Origin: Piscinibacter lacus
GTDB taxonomy: Bacteria; Pseudomonadota; Gammaproteobacteria; Burkholderiales; Burkholderiaceae_C
Assembly: GCF_016735685.1 (NCBI RefSeq)
Contig: NZ_JAERRA010000001.1
Span: 496,001-560,000 of the forward strand
Length of the DNA stretch: 64,000 nt
Reading direction: 5' to 3'
Made by a program: the position numbers and the translations under genes. Below the pieces are notes generated by a model. That model was not told the origin of the DNA. It made no database searches and was given only the letters and a program-made list of their open reading frames with translations. Below, one piece after another: positions 54,274 through 64,000 of the stretch; within the stretch, counting starts at the first letter, position 1; each line of letters opens with the position of its first letter.

Positions 54274-57170
54274 GCGGGGGCCGCCCCCGCCGCCGTGGGG
54301 CCGAAGACGGCCTGCCCGAGCGCCCGCACGGCCGCCTGCTCGGCGGCCAGGTCGCTGGCCTCGAAGCGGGTCGGAGCCTCGTCCAGCCGGGCACGGTGCT
54401 GCACCTGCCGCAGGCGGCGGTAGGCGGTCGCCGCGGCCTCGCCCACGCCGCCGGGCAGCAGGCCGGCGGCCTCGGCGCGTTGCAGCAGGGCGATGTTGCC
54501 GGCATCGTCCTGCAGCGGCGCCTGGCGGGCGCTGTGGGCCAGCACCAGGTGCTGAACGGCGAACTCCACATCCATCATGCCGCCCGGGCTGTGCTTGAGG
54601 TCGTACTTCCCGGCGGGCACCGGGTGGGCCGCCTGTACCCGCGACCGCATGGCCAGGATCTCCCCGGCCAGGGCCTGGGCATCGCGCGGGGCGGTGATCA
54701 CGCTGCGCCGAACCGCCTCGACCCGGGCGGCCAGGCCGGGGTCGCCGGCGCACCAGCGGGCCCGGGTGATGGCCTGATGCTCCCAAGTCCAGGCGGTGTT
54801 GCTGCCGCGCTGGGTCTGGTAACGCTCGAAGGCGTCGACCGAGGTGACGAGCAGGCCCGAATTGCCGTTGGGCCGCAGCGCGGTGTCGATGTCGAAGAGC
54901 TCGCCCTCGGCGGTGCGCAGCGTCAACCAAGTGATCAGCTTGCGGACGAAGGCGGCATAGACCTCGGCCGCCGTGTCGGCATCGGGCTCGTCGGCCGGGT
55001 CGAAGAGGAAGACGACGTCGAGGTCGCTGCCATAGCCCAGCTCCTTGCCGCCGAGCTTGCCGTAGGCGACCACCGCGAAGCGCGGGCGCTCCGGCCGCGC
55101 CAGCCGCAGCCGCGGCTTGAAGATCTGCCAGCTCCAGCGGATGGCCACATCCAGCGTCGCGTCGGCCAGGGCGGAGAGGTCGTCGGCGACCTGCTCGATG
55201 CTCAGCAGGCCCTCGACATCGCGCACCAGGGTGCGGAAGACCTCGGCATGGTGGGCGCGCCGCAGAGTGTCGAGCAGGGCCTCCTCGCTGGCCTCGCCGC
55301 CGCGCGTCCAGGCCTCGTGGCGGTCCTGCATCTCGCGCAGGAAGGCGCCGCGGTCGAAGCGGCCGGCCATCAGGCGCGGGTCGGCCAGCTCGTCGATCAC
55401 GCCCGGATGCTTCATCAAGTAGCGCATCGGCCAGCGCGCCAGGCCCAGCAGGCGCAGCAGCCGGGTCAGCACCTCGGGCCGCTCGGCCAGCAGGGCCAGG
55501 TAGCTTTCGCGGCGCAGCAGCGGCTCGATCCAGTCGATGAAGCGCAGCACGGCCGATTCCGGGATGGGGGCTTGCGGCGCGGCCACCAGGCTGGCGCGTG
55601 CGCCTTCGGCGGCCGGCACGTCGGCCGGCGGCAGGTCCTCGCCGGCCACGGCGGGGCAAAGCTCGGCCGACGCGTTGCTGCCAACGCAGCGCGCAGCGCG
55701 CTGGATCAGCTTGGCCAGGCGCAGCTTGCTCTCGTCGCGCAGCAGGGCCACGCGCGGGCTGGCGGCGAAGCTGCGCACCCGCTCGGCCAGGGTGGCGGGC
55801 AGCTTGTCGGCAAAGCCCGGCGCATCCACCGGCAGGGGCGGCCCGCCGCACTGGCGGCAGCCGCCCGCGCCGCCGGCCGGCGCGCGACCATCGTGCAGCA
55901 GGGCGTCGAACTCATTGGCGACGAACTCGCGGTGGACGACCAGGCCTTCAAGCAGCTCGCAGGCATCGGCGGTGCAGCGCAGGCCCATGCTGCGGCCGAT
56001 CCAGGCCAGGTCCTCGTCGACGGTGGGCAGCAACTGGGTCTGCTGGTCGTCGAGGTACTGGATGCGGTGCTCGACCCGGCGCAGGAAGGTGTAGGCCTCG
56101 CCCAGGCGGCGCGCGGTGTCGGCCGTCATCAGGCCGACGGTGACGAGCCGCTCCAGCGCGCTGAGCGTGCTGCGCGTGCGCAGCTCGGGAAACTGGCCGC
56201 CGCGCACGACTTGCAGCAATTGCACGATGAACTCGATCTCGCGGATGCCGCCGCGCGAGAGCTTCACGTCATTGGCCCGCTGCGGCCGGCCGGCGGCGCG
56301 GCGCGCGGCCTCGTCGCGCACCTTGCGGTGAAGCTGGCGCAGGCCTTCGAAGACGCCGTAGTCCAGGTAGCGCCGGAAGACGAAGGGCACGACCACCTCG
56401 CGCAGGGCGAGCGGACCGTCGCCGCAGTCCGCCACCGCCGGCGCGACGACCCGGCTCTTCAGCCAGGCGAAGCGCTCCCACTCGCGGCCCTGGACGAGGA
56501 AGTACTCCTCCAGCATCGCCAGGCTGACCACGGCCGGGCCGGAATTGCCATTGGGCCGCAGCGCCAGGTCGACACGGAAGACGAAGCCGTCCTCGCTCGT
56601 CTCGCCGATCAGGGTGTAGAGCTGGCGCGCGACCGAGGCGTAGTACTCATGGTGGCTGAGCACGCCGCCGCCGTCGGCGCGGCCGCTGGTCTGGCCGTCC
56701 TCGTCGTAGACGTAGATCAGGTCGATGTCGCTGGAGACATTCAGCTCGCGGCCGCCGAGCTTGCCCATGCCGATCACCCAGAAGGCCGAGCGGCTGCCGT
56801 CGGCGCGACGCGGCATGCCGTGGCGCGCGTCGTGGTCGGCCAGGGCCTGGGCCAGGGCGCGCTGGAGCGTCACCTCGGCCAGGGTGCTCATGGTCTGGGT
56901 GACGGCCTGGAGCGGGCCGTCCTGCTCGGTGTCCAGCACCACCAGGCGCTCCAGCACCAGTTGGCGGGTGATGCGCAGGGCAGCGGCCAGGCCGTGGCCG
57001 CTGGCGAGCAGGCGGTCGATCAGGGTGTGCAGCGCGCTCGCGTCCGGCCAGCCGGGGGGCAGCAGCCCGAGCAGCTCCGCATAACGCCGGTGGATGCGCT
57101 GAACGAAGCGCGAATGACGGGCCAGGCCCGGCGGCGACGCCATGTCGATGGCAGGAGGGAGCAGGCCCAT
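54270..57170 (-). CDS. glnE: Bifunctional glutamine synthetase adenylyltransferase/adenylyl-removing enzyme
   Basis: GlnE adenylylates glutamine synthetase when nitrogen is plentiful and removes AMP when it is scarce, under PII control. The 966-residue protein has two nucleotidyltransferase domains: the N-terminal adenylyl-removing domain with GMGKLGGRELNVSSDIDLIY (about residues 135-155) and the C-terminal adenylylating domain with AYGKLGGKELGYGSDLDVVF (about 690-710). Length and order are standard. ATG 57170 is taken; ATG 57143 (MASPPGLARH) is a reasonable alternative. Confidence 0.95.
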   Translation of the reverse strand: MGLLPPAIDMASPPGLARHSRFVQRIHRRYAELLGLLPPGWPDASALHTLIDRLLASGHGLAAALRITRQLVLERLVVLDTEQDGPLQAVTQTMSTLAEVTLQRALAQALADHDARHGMPRRADGSRSAFWVIGMGKLGGRELNVSSDIDLIYVYDEDGQTSGRADGGGVLSHHEYYASVARQLYTLIGETSEDGFVFRVDLALRPNGNSGPAVVSLAMLEEYFLVQGREWERFAWLKSRVVAPAVADCGDGPLALREVVVPFVFRRYLDYGVFEGLRQLHRKVRDEAARRAAGRPQRANDVKLSRGGIREIEFIVQLLQVVRGGQFPELRTRSTLSALERLVTVGLMTADTARRLGEAYTFLRRVEHRIQYLDDQQTQLLPTVDEDLAWIGRSMGLRCTADACELLEGLVVHREFVANEFDALLHDGRAPAGGAGGCRQCGGPPLPVDAPGFADKLPATLAERVRSFAASPRVALLRDESKLRLAKLIQRAARCVGSNASAELCPAVAGEDLPPADVPAAEGARASLVAAPQAPIPESAVLRFIDWIEPLLRRESYLALLAERPEVLTRLLRLLGLARWPMRYLMKHPGVIDELADPRLMAGRFDRGAFLREMQDRHEAWTRGGEASEEALLDTLRRAHHAEVFRTLVRDVEGLLSIEQVADDLSALADATLDVAIRWSWQIFKPRLRLARPERPRFAVVAYGKLGGKELGYGSDLDVVFLFDPADEPDADTAAEVYAAFVRKLITWLTLRTAEGELFDIDTALRPNGNSGLLVTSVDAFERYQTQRGSNTAWTWEHQAITRARWCAGDPGLAARVEAVRRSVITAPRDAQALAGEILAMRSRVQAAHPVPAGKYDLKHSPGGMMDVEFAVQHLVLAHSARQAPLQDDAGNIALLQRAEAAGLLPGGVGEAAATAYRRLRQVQHRARLDEAPTRFEASDLAAEQAAVRALGQAVFGPTAAGAAPA

Positions 57171-57334
57171 GAGGCGTTCAGCTCTGTGCTAGGGTGCCCG
57201 GGCCGTTGGCCAAGCGCGGGCCGGTCGGCAGGCCGGGACGGGGGCCCTGAGTGGCGAGATAGCAGGATCCGGGCCGAGGCAGCATGCACAGGCCGCACTG
57301 CCCCTTCCGCGTGTCGCGGTGCCCTCTCTCCGTC

Positions 57335-60300
57335 ATGCCATCCGCTCCGACTGTCGCTGCCGATACGCCTTCCAACCCGCCCCCGAGACCCCGGGCGCGT
57401 GGGTGGCCGGCCCGTCTGGGCCGCTGGCTGATCTTGTTTTTCATCCTGGCCCCGAGTGTGCTGGGGCTGTTGTGGCTCGTGCTCCAGTGGGGCATTCTGC
57501 CCCGGATCGACCATTGGCGGCCCTGGGTGGAGCAGCGCGCCACCGAGGCCCTGGGCCGGCCGCTGCGCATCGGCGCGATCAGCACCCAGGGCGGTCGCGC
57601 CTGGCAGCAGGAACTGCGCATCGAGCGGGTGCAGCTTTTCGATGCCCAGGGCCAGGTCGCGCTGGAGCTGCCGAGCCTGCGCGCCACCGTCTCGCCCGCT
57701 TCGCTGCTGCACTGGCCGCCGCGCCTGACCCTGCTGGAACTGGAGGCGCCGCGGCTCGACATCCGCCGCGATCCGGCCGGCCGCCTGTGGATCGGCGGCC
57801 TGGCCCTGGCCGACGGCCGCCCCGCCGCAGCCGCCCCGGCCGACGACCGCCTGGCCGACTGGCTGCTGCGCCTGCCGCTGCTGCGCATCGTCGGCGGCCA
57901 GTTGCGCTGGCATGACGAGGCCCGCGGCGCCCCCCCGCTCAGCCTGGACCGGGTCGACCTGAACTGGCAGAACGGCGTGCGCCACCATGCCCTGCGCATC
58001 GACGCCAGCCCGCCCGCCGACTGGGGCGAGCGCTTCAGCCTGCGTGCCGACTGGACCCGCCCGCTGCTGCTGCCGCTGGGCGACCTGGGCGAGGACGGCC
58101 GCCTGCTCGCCGCCCCCACCGACTGGCGGCGCTGGCGCGGCAGCCTGCATGCCGACCTGCCCCGTGCCGATGTGCAGCGCCTGTCGCGCCACCTCAGCCT
58201 GCCGGTCGACCTGCAACGCGGCGACGGCGCGCTGCGCGCCTGGTTCGACTTCGCCGACGGCCGGGCCGAGGACCTCACCCTCGACCTGGCCCTCGACACC
58301 GTCACCCTGCGCTTGGCCCCCGAGCTGGCACCGCTGGACCTGCGCCGCGTGCGCGGCCGGCTGCGTGCGCTGGACGGGCCGCAGGGCGGTCGCATGAGCC
58401 TGGAGAACTTCGCCTTCGAGACCGCCGAGGGCGAGCCCTGGCCAGCCAGCACCACCCGGCTGGACTGGCGCTATGCCGCCCTCGCGCCCGGGGCGGGCGG
58501 GCCGGCGGGGTTGGCCTCGGCGGCTGCGGCTGCGTCTGCGTCTGCGGCTTCGGGGGCCACGGCTGCGGCTGCGCCTGCGGCGGTCTTGTCGGGCGCAGCC
58601 TCCGTGGCAACGGCAACGGCGTCGGCTTCGGGCGCCGCGGCTTCGTCCGCCCCAGCGGCCTCGGACGCCCCGGCGCCGGACCTGCTCTTCTTCGGCCAGC
58701 GCCCCCTGGCCGGCGGCGCGCTCAGCCTGAGCCAGGTCGATCTGGCCCGGCTGCGCGGCCTGGCCGCACGCCTGCCCCTGCCGCCGAACTGGCAGCAGGC
58801 GCTCGATGCACTGGCGCCCGAGGGCGAGCTGCGCGACCTGGCCCTGCGCTGGGACGGCCGCCTCGCCGCCCCCGATCGCCTGCAATTCGAGGGCCGCGCC
58901 GAGGGCCTGGCCCTGGCTGCCCAGGCCCTGCCGCTCGACCCGCTGGGCCGCGCCCTGCTGGCCGAGGGCAGTTGGCTGGGCCGGCCGGGCTTCCGCGGCC
59001 TGAGCGGCCAGTTCAAGGCCACCGAAAGCGGCGGCCAGGCCAGCCTGTCGATGCGCGACGGCCGGGTCGAGCTGCCCGGCGTCTTTGCCGAGCCCGCCCT
59101 GGACCTGCCCCAGCTCGATGCCCGGCTGGACTGGCAGCGCGAGGCCAGCGGCTGGCGCGTCGATTTCAGCGAGCTGGACCTGCGCACCCCCGACTGGAAG
59201 GGCCATGTCAACGGCCGCTGGCGGCGCGGCGATTTCGAGCAGGGCCCCGGCCACCTGGAACTCGACGGCCGCATCGACAAGGTCGCCCTGGAGCGCGTGC
59301 GCCGCTACCTGCCCCTGGTCCTGCTGCCCGAGCTGCGCGACTACCTGGGCCAGGCCCTCGTTGGCGGCCAAGGCGAAAGCCTGCGCCTGCGCCTGGCCGG
59401 CCCGCTGCTGGACTTTCCCTTCGCGGATGCCGAGGGCAAGCCGTCGGGCGGCGAATTCCGGGTCAGCGCCATGCTGCGCGAGGCCCGCTTCGACTACGTG
59501 CCCTGGGAGGTCTGGATGGGCGAGGCCCCCGGCCAGGGCGCCCGGCGCCGCTGGCCGGCGCTGGCGGCGATCGACGGCGAGCTGCGGGTCGACGGCCGCC
59601 AGCTCAGCCTGCGCAAGGCCCGCGCGCGGCTGGCCGATCCGGCCCTGGGCCAGATCGCGCTGGAGGCGGGCGAGATCGAGATCCCCCGGCTCGGCCCCGA
59701 ATCCCGGCTGGGCCTGCGGGCCAAGATCCGCGGGCCGGCCGCGGAGTGGCTGCGCTTCATCGGCGCCACGCCGGTCGGCGACTGGCTGGGCGGCAGCCTG
59801 GCGGAGGCCAGCGCCACCGGCGAGCTGAGCGGCGACCTGGCCCTGCAACTGCCGCTGCACGACATCGTCCGCAGCACCGTGCGCGGCCACTTGCAATTCG
59901 GCGGCGGCAGCCTGCGCCTGCGGCCCGAGCTGCCGCTGATCGGCGCCCTGCGCGGCGGCCTGAGCTTCAGCGAGCAGGGCTTCACCCTGCAGGGCGCCGT
60001 CGGCCGCGCCCTGGGCGGCGAGCTGAGTGCCGAGGGCGGCTTGCCGCCCGGCGGCCGGGCGCGCATCGTGCTGCAGGGCACGGCCACGGCCGAGGGCCTG
60101 CGCCGCGCGCCCGAGCTGGGCGTCTGGTCGCGCCTGGCCAGCCGGCTCGAAGGCCAGACCGCCTGGCGCACCCAGCTTGCCTGGGGGCCGGCCGGGCTGG
60201 ACTGGGACCTGAGCAGCAGCCTGCTCGGCCTGGGCGCCCAACTGCCCGCCCCGCTGGACAAGCGCGCCGACCAGGCCTGGCCGCTGCGCGTGCGCAGCCG

Positions 60301-61825
60301 CCCGCTGGAGGGCGCGAGCCCGGCGCAGGACTGGCTGAGCGTCGACCTCGGCCCGGCCGAAGGCCCGCCACGCCTGCAAGCCCGGCTGCTGCGCGAGACC
60401 GATGCCGAGGGCCGCGTCCTCCTGCGCCGCAGCGCCTTCGGCCTGGGCGTGGCGGCGCCCGAGCCGCGCGCCCGCGGCAGCGCCGAGCTGCGCGCCGACC
60501 GCCTGGTGCTGGACGAATGGCAGGCCGTGCAGCGCCTGCTCAGCGGCGCCGAGACGGTGCAGGTCGGCGGCGGCCTGCTGCCCGCCCAGGCCCTGCCGCC
60601 GCTGGAAGCCGCTGCCGGCCGGCCGCCGCAGGACGGCCCGGCCACGCCGCTCGGGCTTTCCGGGCTGGACCGCCCGCCCGCGCAGATCGAGCTGCGGGCC
60701 GGCGAGCTCGCCTGGGGTGCGCGCCGGCTCAGCGGCCTGAAGCTCTCGCTCAGCCAGGGCAGTGGCGGCGAGGAGGGTTCCTGGCGCGCCCGCATCGAGG
60801 CCGACCAGGCCAGCGGCAGCCTGGTCTGGCGGCCCGAGCTGGGCCCGACCGGCCGGCTGCAAGCCCGTTTCGATCGTCTGGTGCTGCCGCAGGCCGAGGC
60901 CGAGGCGGTGAGCGAGCTGCTCGGCGACGCGTCGGCCGAAGGCCGCGACGCCCTGCCCGCGGTCGACCTGATCGCCGAGGACTTCGTGTTGCGCGGCAAG
61001 CCGCTTGGCCGGCTGGAGATCCAGGCCTCGCAGCGCGCGGCCGAGAGCAGTTGGCGGCTCGACCGCCTCAGCCTGGCCACGCCCGAGGCGCGGCTGGAGG
61101 CCCAGGGCGAATGGAGCCTGGCCCGGCCCGGCGGCGGCGGTCGCCGCACCGAGCTGCAAATCGACCTGGAGGCGCGCGACGGCGGCCGCCTGCTGGCCCG
61201 CCTGGGCCAGGGCGAGGTGCTGCGCGGCGGCAGCGCCAAGCTCAGCGGCAAGCTGGGCTGGCGGGGCTCGCCGCTGGACTTCGACCATGCCAGCCTCGAC
61301 GGCGAGCTCAAGCTCAGCGTCGGCCGCGGCCAGTTCCTCCGTGCCGAGCCCGGCGTCGGCCGCCTGCTCGGCGTGCTCAGCCTGCAATCGCTGCCGCGCC
61401 GCCTGCTGCTGGACTTCCGCGATGTCTTCGCCGAGGGCTTCAGCTTCGACGCGATGGACGGCCAGGTCAGCATCCGCCAGGGCATCGCCCGCACGCGCAA
61501 CCTGCGCACCCGCGGCCCGCAGGCCCTGGTGCTGACCGAGGGCGAGGCCGACCTGGCCCGCGAAACCCAGGACCTGCGCGTCTGGGTGGTGCCCGAATTC
61601 AATGCCGGCGCGGCCTCGCTGGCCTATGCGGCGATCAACCCGGCGGTCGGCCTCGGCTCCTTCCTGGCGCAGTGGTTCCTGCGCCAGCCGCTGGCCGAGG
61701 CGGGCACCCGTGCCTTCCACGTCACCGGCGGCTGGGCCGATCCGCAGGTCGAGCGCCTCGAACAGACCCCGCCCACGCCGCAGGCTGGCGCCTCGGACCC
61801 GGCCCCCGCACGGAGCACGCCATGA
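57335..61825 (+). CDS. yhdP: YhdP-family AsmA-like envelope lipid-transport protein
   Basis: YhdP-type proteins form a bridge across the periplasm that moves phospholipids to the outer membrane. The 1496-residue product has one N-terminal membrane helix (LILFFILAPSVLGLLWLVL), then the AsmA-like start RATEALGRPLRIGAI, long beta-rich repeats, and the conserved C-terminal DUF3971/AsmA2 region with GVLSLQSLPRRLLLDFRDVF and EFNAGAASLAYAAINPAVGL. A low-complexity Ala/Ser stretch at about residues 385-448 is unusual. The start is ATG 57335 (MPSAPTVAAD); an upstream ATG at 57284 has no support. The stop overlaps the nitrilase gene start. Confidence 0.9.
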   Translation: MPSAPTVAADTPSNPPPRPRARGWPARLGRWLILFFILAPSVLGLLWLVLQWGILPRIDHWRPWVEQRATEALGRPLRIGAISTQGGRAWQQELRIERVQLFDAQGQVALELPSLRATVSPASLLHWPPRLTLLELEAPRLDIRRDPAGRLWIGGLALADGRPAAAAPADDRLADWLLRLPLLRIVGGQLRWHDEARGAPPLSLDRVDLNWQNGVRHHALRIDASPPADWGERFSLRADWTRPLLLPLGDLGEDGRLLAAPTDWRRWRGSLHADLPRADVQRLSRHLSLPVDLQRGDGALRAWFDFADGRAEDLTLDLALDTVTLRLAPELAPLDLRRVRGRLRALDGPQGGRMSLENFAFETAEGEPWPASTTRLDWRYAALAPGAGGPAGLASAAAAASASAASGATAAAAPAAVLSGAASVATATASASGAAASSAPAASDAPAPDLLFFGQRPLAGGALSLSQVDLARLRGLAARLPLPPNWQQALDALAPEGELRDLALRWDGRLAAPDRLQFEGRAEGLALAAQALPLDPLGRALLAEGSWLGRPGFRGLSGQFKATESGGQASLSMRDGRVELPGVFAEPALDLPQLDARLDWQREASGWRVDFSELDLRTPDWKGHVNGRWRRGDFEQGPGHLELDGRIDKVALERVRRYLPLVLLPELRDYLGQALVGGQGESLRLRLAGPLLDFPFADAEGKPSGGEFRVSAMLREARFDYVPWEVWMGEAPGQGARRRWPALAAIDGELRVDGRQLSLRKARARLADPALGQIALEAGEIEIPRLGPESRLGLRAKIRGPAAEWLRFIGATPVGDWLGGSLAEASATGELSGDLALQLPLHDIVRSTVRGHLQFGGGSLRLRPELPLIGALRGGLSFSEQGFTLQGAVGRALGGELSAEGGLPPGGRARIVLQGTATAEGLRRAPELGVWSRLASRLEGQTAWRTQLAWGPAGLDWDLSSSLLGLGAQLPAPLDKRADQAWPLRVRSRPLEGASPAQDWLSVDLGPAEGPPRLQARLLRETDAEGRVLLRRSAFGLGVAAPEPRARGSAELRADRLVLDEWQAVQRLLSGAETVQVGGGLLPAQALPPLEAAAGRPPQDGPATPLGLSGLDRPPAQIELRAGELAWGARRLSGLKLSLSQGSGGEEGSWRARIEADQASGSLVWRPELGPTGRLQARFDRLVLPQAEAEAVSELLGDASAEGRDALPAVDLIAEDFVLRGKPLGRLEIQASQRAAESSWRLDRLSLATPEARLEAQGEWSLARPGGGGRRTELQIDLEARDGGRLLARLGQGEVLRGGSAKLSGKLGWRGSPLDFDHASLDGELKLSVGRGQFLRAEPGVGRLLGVLSLQSLPRRLLLDFRDVFAEGFSFDAMDGQVSIRQGIARTRNLRTRGPQALVLTEGEADLARETQDLRVWVVPEFNAGAASLAYAAINPAVGLGSFLAQWFLRQPLAEAGTRAFHVTGGWADPQVERLEQTPPTPQAGASDPAPARSTP
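58487..58679 (+). repeat. Ala/Ser-coding low-complexity insert in yhdP
   Basis: Imperfect hexamer repeats (GCGGCT, GCGTCT) encode about 64 mostly Ala, Ser, Gly and Pro residues. Codons ending in T, rare in neighbouring genes, are common here, suggesting recent repeat expansion. Confidence 0.7.
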
Positions 61826-62667
61826 AGATCGCCGCCCTGCAGCTCTGCGCCGGCCCGCGCCGGGACGAGAACCTCGCCCGCGCCCGCGCGCTGATCGCCG
61901 AGGCCGCTGCCGCGGGGGCCGAGCTGGTCGCCCTGCCCGAGTACTTCTGCCTGATGGGCTGGCGCGACCAGGACAAGCTCGACATCGCCGAGCCGCCCGG
62001 CGAGGGGCCGATCCAGGCCATGCTGGCCGAGGCCGCGCGCAGCCACGGCCTGTGGCTGGTCGGCGGCAGCCTGCCGCTGCGCGAAGGCCTGCCGGCCGCG
62101 CCCGGCGAGCCGCCGCGCCGCGCCCGCAACACCACCCTGGTCCACGGCCCCGACGGCCAGCGGGTGGCGCGCTACGACAAGGTCCATCTCTTTCGCTTCG
62201 ACGACGGCGAGCGCCGCCACGACGAGGCGGCCACCCTGGAGCCCGGCGACGCGCCGGTGGCCTTCACCGCCACCGACCGGCGCGGCCGGGCCTGGCGCGT
62301 GGGCCTGTCGATCTGCTACGACCTGCGCTTTCCCGAGCACTTCCGCGCCCTGATGCAGCCCGCGCCCTGCGACCTGCTGCTGGTGCCCGCGGCCTTCACC
62401 GTGCCCACCGGCCGCGCGCACTGGGAGCTGCTTCTGCGCGCCCGCGCGGTCGAGAACCAGTGCTATGTGCTCGCGCCCGCCCAGGCCGGCCGCCACGAGA
62501 ACGGCCGCAGCACCTGGGGCCACAGCCTGGCGGTCGACCCCTGGGGCGAAGTGCTCGGCCAGCTCGGGGCCGAGGGCGAGGGGCTGCTGCTGGCCGAGCT
62601 GTCGGCCGAGCGCATCGCCGAGGTCCGGCGGCAATTGCCGGCCCTGGACCACCGCCGGCTCGGCTGA
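61822..62667 (+). CDS. Nitrilase-superfamily amidase (Nit1/Nit2-like)
   Basis: The 281-residue carbon-nitrogen hydrolase has the catalytic triad Glu40 (ALPEYF), Lys120 (YDKVHLF) and Cys165 (SICYDLRFP), and the C-terminal [13 protein letters not shown] segment. Proteins of this type in this position are Nit2/omega-amidase or Nit1-like (deaminated glutathione amidase) metabolite-repair enzymes. ATG 61822 overlaps the yhdP stop (ATGA). In Burkholderiales yhdP and this gene are commonly paired. Confidence 0.92.
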   Translation: MKIAALQLCAGPRRDENLARARALIAEAAAAGAELVALPEYFCLMGWRDQDKLDIAEPPGEGPIQAMLAEAARSHGLWLVGGSLPLREGLPAAPGEPPRRARNTTLVHGPDGQRVARYDKVHLFRFDDGERRHDEAATLEPGDAPVAFTATDRRGRAWRVGLSICYDLRFPEHFRALMQPAPCDLLLVPAAFTVPTGRAHWELLLRARAVENQCYVLAPAQAGRHENGRSTWGHSLAVDPWGEVLGQLGAEGEGLLLAELSAERIAEVRRQLPALDHRRLG

Positions 62668-62689
62668 GCCGCGGCGGCGGCCCGGACCT

Positions 62690-63193
62690 TCAGCGCTCCG
62701 CGGCGGTGGCTGGCGGCGGCGCCAGGAAGCGCGTGGCTGTTGGCCCGGCGCCGTGTTCCTGGTAGCGCACCGCGCCTTCGCGCGCCCACACCCAGTGCGG
62801 CACGCCGGCCGGCGCGAGCAGGGACGATCCCGCCGGCACCGCCACGGCCTGCGCCGGGTCGGCCGTCGCGCCGAAGCCCACCCAGAGCGTGCCCTCCAGC
62901 ACCGTGGTCAGGCGCGCATCGGGATGGGTGTGCGGCGGCAGGCGGGCGCCTGCGTCCAGTTCGACGCGCAGGGCATACAGGCCGGGCGCGGCCTCGGCGC
63001 CCGTCACCCAGCGCGCGCGGATGGCCGCCTGGCCCGGCGGCGAGAAGGCCGGCAGCGCGGCCGGGTCGATCACCTGCGGCGCGGGCAGGGCGGCCGGGCG
63101 GCCGTCCTCGGCCCGCAGGGCCGGAGGCATGAGCAGGGCCGTGGCCAGCAGGCCGGTGGCCAGAAGGTGGGGGGCGGGGCGCGTCGAGGTCAT
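62690..63193 (-). CDS. Exported cupin-domain protein
   Basis: The protein has a signal peptide ([20 protein letters not shown]) and a single cupin barrel: motif 1 is [24 protein letters not shown], with metal-binding His residues, and motif 2 is around [16 protein letters not shown]. The start ATG 63193 (MTSTRPAPH, 167 residues) is preferred; ATG 63211 would add six residues. The substrate is unknown; it could be a small metal-dependent enzyme or a binding protein in the periplasm. It is convergent with the nitrilase gene. Confidence 0.8.
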   Translation of the reverse strand: MTSTRPAPHLLATGLLATALLMPPALRAEDGRPAALPAPQVIDPAALPAFSPPGQAAIRARWVTGAEAAPGLYALRVELDAGARLPPHTHPDARLTTVLEGTLWVGFGATADPAQAVAVPAGSSLLAPAGVPHWVWAREGAVRYQEHGAGPTATRFLAPPPATAAER

Positions 63194-63245
63194 CGCTTTG
63201 CTTCGAGCCATGCGGAGCCGCGATGGTGGTCGGCGGCGGCGGAAA

Positions 63246-63273
63246 AGAAAAGGGCTCCCCGAAGGGAGCCCTT
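63246..63273 (-). terminator. Intrinsic terminator of groEL
   Basis: AAGGGCTCCC (63250-63259) and GGGAGCCCTT (63264-63273) with loop CGAA form a perfect 10-bp stem; on the minus strand it runs into TTTTCTTTTCC. It lies about 80 bp after the groEL stop. Confidence 0.8.
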
Positions 63274-63309
63274 GTGCTGTGGGCAGCGGGGGACAGAGCC
63301 CCGGGGTGC

Positions 63310-63352
63310 AAGTCGGCGGATTTCCCGGCGCAGGCCGGGAAATCCGTCCGAC

Positions 63353-63354
<2 letters not shown>
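63310..63354. repeat. 20-bp inverted repeat overlapping the groEL stop codon
   Basis: Bases 63310-63329 and 63334-63354 are inverted copies around the loop GCAG, with one single-base bulge. The repeat begins inside the groEL TAA and precedes the true terminator, so groEL mRNA would end in two successive hairpins. Confidence 0.75.

Positions 63355-64000
<646 letters not shown>

Noticed and set aside
53569..55851. Apparent fusion of rhombosortase to an upstream segment
   Set aside because: The upstream part is an off-frame reading of glnE; the protease starts at 54273, overlapping the glnE stop.
57020..61720. A 1566-codon open frame antisense to yhdP and glnE
   Set aside because: It is a GC-rich shadow: low-complexity Ala/Gln/Gly/Arg composition, no domain, and yhdP on the other strand is clearly conserved.

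Overview
The window is gene-dense, very GC-rich DNA (about 70% or more by eye) with short intergenic gaps, many 4-bp ATGA/GTGA start-stop overlaps and long antisense open frames. Gene content and order (atpIBEFHAGDC; lptD-surA-rsmA; holA-lptE-leuS; dapB-bamE next to fur; hprK-ptsN-hpf; glnE and yhdP) point to a Burkholderiales betaproteobacterium of the Rubrivivax/Leptothrix/Roseateles kind. The genus is inference. No rRNA, tRNA, CRISPR, insertion sequence or prophage was seen, so this is ordinary chromosome with one accessory-type stress cluster.

Layout. 1-1.6 kb: end of a GNAT acetyltransferase and a convergent metallo-beta-lactamase-fold lipoprotein. 1.7-9.0 kb: the complete F1Fo ATP synthase operon, ending in a good intrinsic terminator. 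9.1-15.8 kb: rsmE and an AmgK-like sugar kinase facing away from lptD-surA-rsmA (outer-membrane biogenesis and 16S rRNA methylation). 15.9-17.0 kb: a barstar/barnase-type pair. 17.1-22.5 kb: malic enzyme divergent from a DctS/DctR-like two-component system. 22.6-27.1 kb: thiL, a FadL-family porin, pgpA and a single open frame joining a PncC (CinA C-terminal) domain to a GhrA-like 2-hydroxyacid dehydrogenase. 27.2-34.4 kb: holA, lptE, leuS (carrying a perfect 25-bp inverted repeat inside its frame), exbD, exbB, dapB, bamE. 34.5-38.3 kb: fur, hprK, ptsN, hpf, corA. 38.3-40 kb: two perfect hairpins, a micro-membrane protein and an MFS exporter.

39.9-53.0 kb is the most interesting region: a putative light / photo-oxidative stress island. 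A nine-gene minus-strand operon (FAD oxidoreductase, DUF1365, CFA-family methyltransferase, chalcone-isomerase-like protein, GPH transporter, DUF3833 lipoprotein, SDR, NTF2-like protein, second FAD oxidoreductase) and an exported glutathione peroxidase lie opposite a plus-strand operon of a MerR-type regulator with the cobalamin-binding signature of CarH/LitR, a 56-residue four-cysteine DUF2256 protein (below the usual ORF length cut-off) and an Fe-S bacterial cryptochrome/photolyase. A diiron ferritin-like protein follows. The CFA-family enzyme lacks two of the bicarbonate-binding residues of genuine cyclopropane synthases, so it may methylate lipids without cyclopropanating them, as in furan fatty acid synthesis. 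The genes fit a circuit of light sensing, DNA photorepair, membrane-lipid remodelling and peroxide removal.

53.0-64.0 kb: rfaE2, a rhombosortase-like protease overlapping glnE, divergent yhdP followed by a nitrilase-family amidase, a cupin, and the 3' part of groEL with its terminator.
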